From positions 1 to 24,109 of the forward strand of contig JBEHWJ010000024.1 in NCBI GenBank assembly GCA_040217755.1: 24,109 nt of DNA, read 5' to 3'. Numbering within the stretch: the first letter of the stretch is position 1; each line of letters starts with the position of its first letter. Below the pieces are notes generated by a model that did not search any database, was not told the origin of the DNA, and worked only from the letters and a program-made list of their open reading frames with translations. Both the position numbers and the translations under genes were made by a program. The DNA is from PHAA01 sp040217755 (GTDB lineage Bacteria > Bacillota > Syntrophomonadia > Syntrophomonadales > Syntrophomonadaceae). Of the stretch, positions 22,331 to 24,109 are shown piece after piece.

Positions 22331-22360
22331 GGACAGCACGCAAGTGCTGTCCTTTTTGTT
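22331..22360 (+). terminator. Intrinsic terminator of the tRNA unit
   Basis: GGACAGCAC (22331-22339) and GTGCTGTCC (22344-22352) form a perfect 9-bp stem with a GCAA tetraloop, followed by TTTTTGTT. It ends the tRNA-Gln/tRNA-Glu transcript 12 bases after the CCA of tRNA-Glu. Confidence 0.93.
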
Positions 22361-22593
22361 CGCGTCTGATGTTTTTTTCGCCGGTATGAATCTGAAATAC
22401 TGGCTATGTGGTGGAGCAAAGCGCGCCATTACTTCCGTTACACCGCAATTCAAGTTTATTTGACCGCCCATTCAGAAACAAATCCTGCTTCAAAAACAAA
22501 TCCCGCCTCCAGGTTTTTGCTGCCTGAAAACGGGTTTTGTCTATACTGTAACCCGCCTGCGTCGGGCGGGTTTTTCAGGTATGGTTTAATGAT
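22361..22593. other. Non-coding interval with direct repeats between tRNAs and ferritin-like gene
   Basis: No convincing gene. The stretch holds an imperfect direct repeat: AAACAAATCCTGCTTC (22476-22491) and AAACAAATCCCGCCTC (22494-22509), 14 of 16 bases alike with an 18-base period. A terminator-like hairpin follows at 22550-22575. Small open frames here are A/T- and repeat-driven and lack Shine-Dalgarno support. Confidence 0.6.
22550..22575. terminator. Terminator-like hairpin downstream of the ferritin-like gene
   Basis: AACCCGCC (22550-22557) and GGCGGGTT (22565-22572) form an 8-bp stem with a seven-base loop. The T-run (GGGTTTTTC) favours plus-strand termination, but on the minus strand the same stem lies just after the ferritin-like gene stop at 22594 and could end that transcript less efficiently. 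Confidence 0.6.
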
Positions 22594-23049
22594 TTACCAG
22601 CATTCCGGGAAAGCGGTCTGGTTATAGAGATCCTCCATTTTCGCTTTATGACCGGCTTCCATCCGGGCCAGGCTCATAAATACGTTCTTGTGTTCAGCGT
22701 CGCTGGCAGCATTGGCCAGGCCGGTGTACATCTTCATGGCCTCTTCCTCTTTCTTCATGGCCAGGGCGATGGCGTCAGCCGGTTTCATCTCCATCGACAA
22801 TTGTGGCAATTCCACGGTATCCGAGATACCATAATCAGCCGCGGCCGGGAATGAGAAGTTCTGCAGCTCTTTATCCTTGATCCTCTCCAGAGAGACTTTG
22901 TGCCCGGATTCTTCCTCGGCCAATTCCCTGAAGATTCTCTTCAAGTTAGCACTGGTGGCAGCCTCGGCAACCTTGGTATAAAATTCGAAGGCTTCGATCT
23001 CATTGGCTACGGCCATATCCATAATACGCTCGAACTCTTTACTATCCAT
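22594..23049 (-). CDS. Ferritin-like diiron protein (rubrerythrin/erythrin type, no rubredoxin domain)
   Basis: A 151-residue four-helix-bundle diiron protein. Two copies of the E...ExxH pattern are visible: ANEIEAFEFY with EEESGH (E47, H50), and KKEEEAMKMY with RMEAGH (E131, H134). The protein stops at about the end of the bundle, so the C-terminal rubredoxin CxxC...CxxC of classical rubrerythrin is absent; the single cysteine near the end is not a substitute. A role in peroxide reduction or iron handling is likely in an anaerobe but not proven. The ATG has GGAAGGAGG upstream, in a leader with striking inverted repeats (23108-23167). The gene is 163 bp downstream of the formate/nitrite channel. 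Confidence 0.88.
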   Translation of the reverse strand: MDSKEFERIMDMAVANEIEAFEFYTKVAEAATSANLKRIFRELAEEESGHKVSLERIKDKELQNFSFPAAADYGISDTVELPQLSMEMKPADAIALAMKKEEEAMKMYTGLANAASDAEHKNVFMSLARMEAGHKAKMEDLYNQTAFPECW

Positions 23050-23055
23050 TTCTTT

Positions 23056-23167
23056 CCTCCTTCCCGGTTCGATGTAATTAAGGCTTGGTTAAGCCTCCAC
23101 TTGTCTACCGCCCACGGGAAGGAGCAGCGGGGAGCCTCCGGTTTAACTCTCGCTCCTTCCCGGGCGG
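23056..23167 (-). promoter_or_regulatory. Inverted-repeat leader with possible Shine-Dalgarno-sequestering switch
   Basis: On the minus strand, arm A CCGCCCGGGAAGGAGC (23167-23152) pairs with arm B GCTCCTTCCCGTGGGCGG (23125-23108), 16 bp with a two-base bulge and a 26-base loop. The same decamer CGGGAAGGAG recurs at the ferritin-like gene's Shine-Dalgarno (23066-23057), so arm B can pair with either. Between them, AGGCTT (23096-23091) and AAGCCT (23086-23081) form another small hairpin. The competition is inferred from complementarity only. Confidence 0.5.
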
Positions 23168-23212
23168 AAACTGTACAACTTAATATCGGCAACTATCGGC
23201 TTATGCTGCCGT

Positions 23213-24088
23213 CTATTTTTCCTTGGCGGCCGCGGGTTTTCTCAGGTAAACCAACCAGTAATAGAAGCCCACGAAGCCTGCCCCGCCGACGATGTTGCCC
23301 AGGGTGACCGGGATGAGGTTGTTCATCAAGGTATTGCTGTAATTGAACAAAGCCAAAACCGCATCGGGGCTCATCTTCAAAGCAGTTGCTGCCGCTTCCG
23401 GAGCACCCTGGGCTATGGTCACGCCCATGGGGATGAAGAACATGTTGGCAACACTGTGCTCGAAGCCGCTGGAAACGAAGGCCATAATCGGGAAGAAGAT
23501 GGCGAAGATCTTGCCGGTCACGTCTTTAGCTGCAAAGGCCATCCAAACTGCCAGACACACCAGCCAGTTACAGCAGATAGCCCGGAAGAATGCCTGACCC
23601 CAGGTGAGCGTCAATTTGCCTTTGGCGATGCCCAAGGCTTTGAGGCCATGGGCGCTGATAACTGCAGCTCCGGTGGCAGCATCCACACCAGACCAATACC
23701 CGCCGTAGTAAATGATATAAACCAGCAGAAGTGAACCAACGAAGTTGGCAATCCACACTACCACCCAGTTGTAAAGCAATCCGCCCCAACCGGACTGGCC
23801 GTTCATAACCGCAGCCATACAGGCCATGTTGTTGCCGGTGAACAGTTCGGCACCGGCGATAACTACCAGCATCAGACCTACGGAGAACACGGCGCCGAAC
23901 AGGAACTGGCCCCCGGACGTTCCCGAGGCTTCCATGGAACCGATCTTGGTGGCCAGGTTGGCCCCGAAGCCGATGTAGACACCGGCCAAAATTCCTAACA
24001 GGAAAAGCTTGCCAAACGCCATTTCGGCCTTGGCCTTTCCGGCATTACATACCGCTGCGGCTACTTCCGCAGGAGACAAAAAGTTCAT
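23213..24088 (-). CDS. Formate/nitrite transporter family channel (FocA-like)
   Basis: A 291-residue FNT-family pentameric channel. The family blocks are visible: GAELFTGNNMACM (79-91, with the conserved threonine T84), CCNWLVCLAVWMAF, and GFEHSVANMFFIP with the central histidine H211. Six membrane segments are expected. The FocA-like, FdhC-like and nitrite-channel branches share these motifs; a formate or related small-monoacid substrate is most plausible but not decided. The ATG at 24088 has AAAGGTG 9 bases upstream; its promoter lies outside the window. The ferritin-like gene follows in the same direction. Confidence 0.93.
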   Translation of the reverse strand: MNFLSPAEVAAAVCNAGKAKAEMAFGKLFLLGILAGVYIGFGANLATKIGSMEASGTSGGQFLFGAVFSVGLMLVVIAGAELFTGNNMACMAAVMNGQSGWGGLLYNWVVVWIANFVGSLLLVYIIYYGGYWSGVDAATGAAVISAHGLKALGIAKGKLTLTWGQAFFRAICCNWLVCLAVWMAFAAKDVTGKIFAIFFPIMAFVSSGFEHSVANMFFIPMGVTIAQGAPEAAATALKMSPDAVLALFNYSNTLMNNLIPVTLGNIVGGAGFVGFYYWLVYLRKPAAAKEK

Positions 24089-24109
24089 ACATTACATCAC
24101 CTTTCATTA

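Noticed and set aside
22033..22389. Open frame crossing both tRNA genes
   Set aside because: It runs through two clear cloverleaf tRNAs and a terminator, so it is not a gene.
22406..22627. 73-aa plus-strand ORF in the gap after the tRNAs
   Set aside because: It is driven by the direct repeat (TNPAS repeated), has no Shine-Dalgarno, and runs into the end of the ferritin-like gene.
1..24109. Mobile elements, prophage or CRISPR array
   Set aside because: No transposase or integrase motifs, no repeat-spacer pattern, and no terminal inverted repeats with target duplications were seen.

Overview
The window looks like chromosomal DNA of an endospore-forming, monoderm Clostridia-type Firmicute with a fairly GC-rich genome. 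The evidence is MurT-type peptidoglycan amidation, SepF and DivIVA, the sporulation proteins YunB and YlmC/YmxH, a Firmicute-style ylm/divIVA cell-division cluster, and many GTG and TTG starts behind strong Shine-Dalgarno sequences. A formate/nitrite-family channel next to a rubrerythrin-like protein fits an anaerobe. A syntrophic or acetogenic lineage (Syntrophomonadaceae/Peptococcaceae-like) is my guess and is not proven by the sequence. I see no insertion sequence, prophage, CRISPR array or integron.

Layout. (1) 1-2118, minus: a family 4 glycosyltransferase followed by murT, which is cut by the window edge; a good sigma-A promoter lies in front. (2) 2188-4208, minus: a small unrecognised protein, a DUF5665 membrane protein and a UPF0210/DUF711 protein. 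(3) 4269-8172, minus: nth, ileS with its own promoter and a hairpin-bearing leader, and a UPF0237 ACT protein, closed by a strong terminator. (4) 8328-10634, minus: a polar amino-acid ABC importer in the order binding protein, stem-loop, permease, ATPase, behind a near-consensus promoter. (5) 10835-11707, plus: an EamA/DMT exporter whose end overlaps the next operon tail to tail. (6) 11691-18496, minus: a tightly packed operon pgeF, HlyD-like adaptor, yggS, sepF, proC, yggT, U32 protein, divIVA-like, DUF167. (7) 18546-20461: a plus-strand DUF2007 zinc-ribbon protein, then minus-strand nrdR, ylmC/ymxH and yunB. (8) 20625-22318, plus: gltX followed by tRNA-Gln(CUG) and tRNA-Glu(CUC), the tRNAs having a consensus promoter and a strong terminator. 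(9) 22594-24088, minus: a formate/nitrite channel and a ferritin-like diiron protein, separated by an elaborate inverted-repeat leader.

Functionally, most of the window is envelope and division (MurT, glycosyltransferase, PgeF, SepF, DivIVA, YggT), translation (IleS, GltX, two tRNAs, a U32 protein probably acting on RNA), and nitrogen or amino-acid supply (ABC importer, ProC, YggS). Gene content is mostly housekeeping. The features most worth a second look are RNA-level or organisational: a possible Shine-Dalgarno-sequestering switch before the ferritin-like gene, the gltX/tRNA-Gln/tRNA-Glu trio, the non-T-box hairpin leader of ileS, and the two-module U32 protein in the division operon. I found no clear new multi-gene system.
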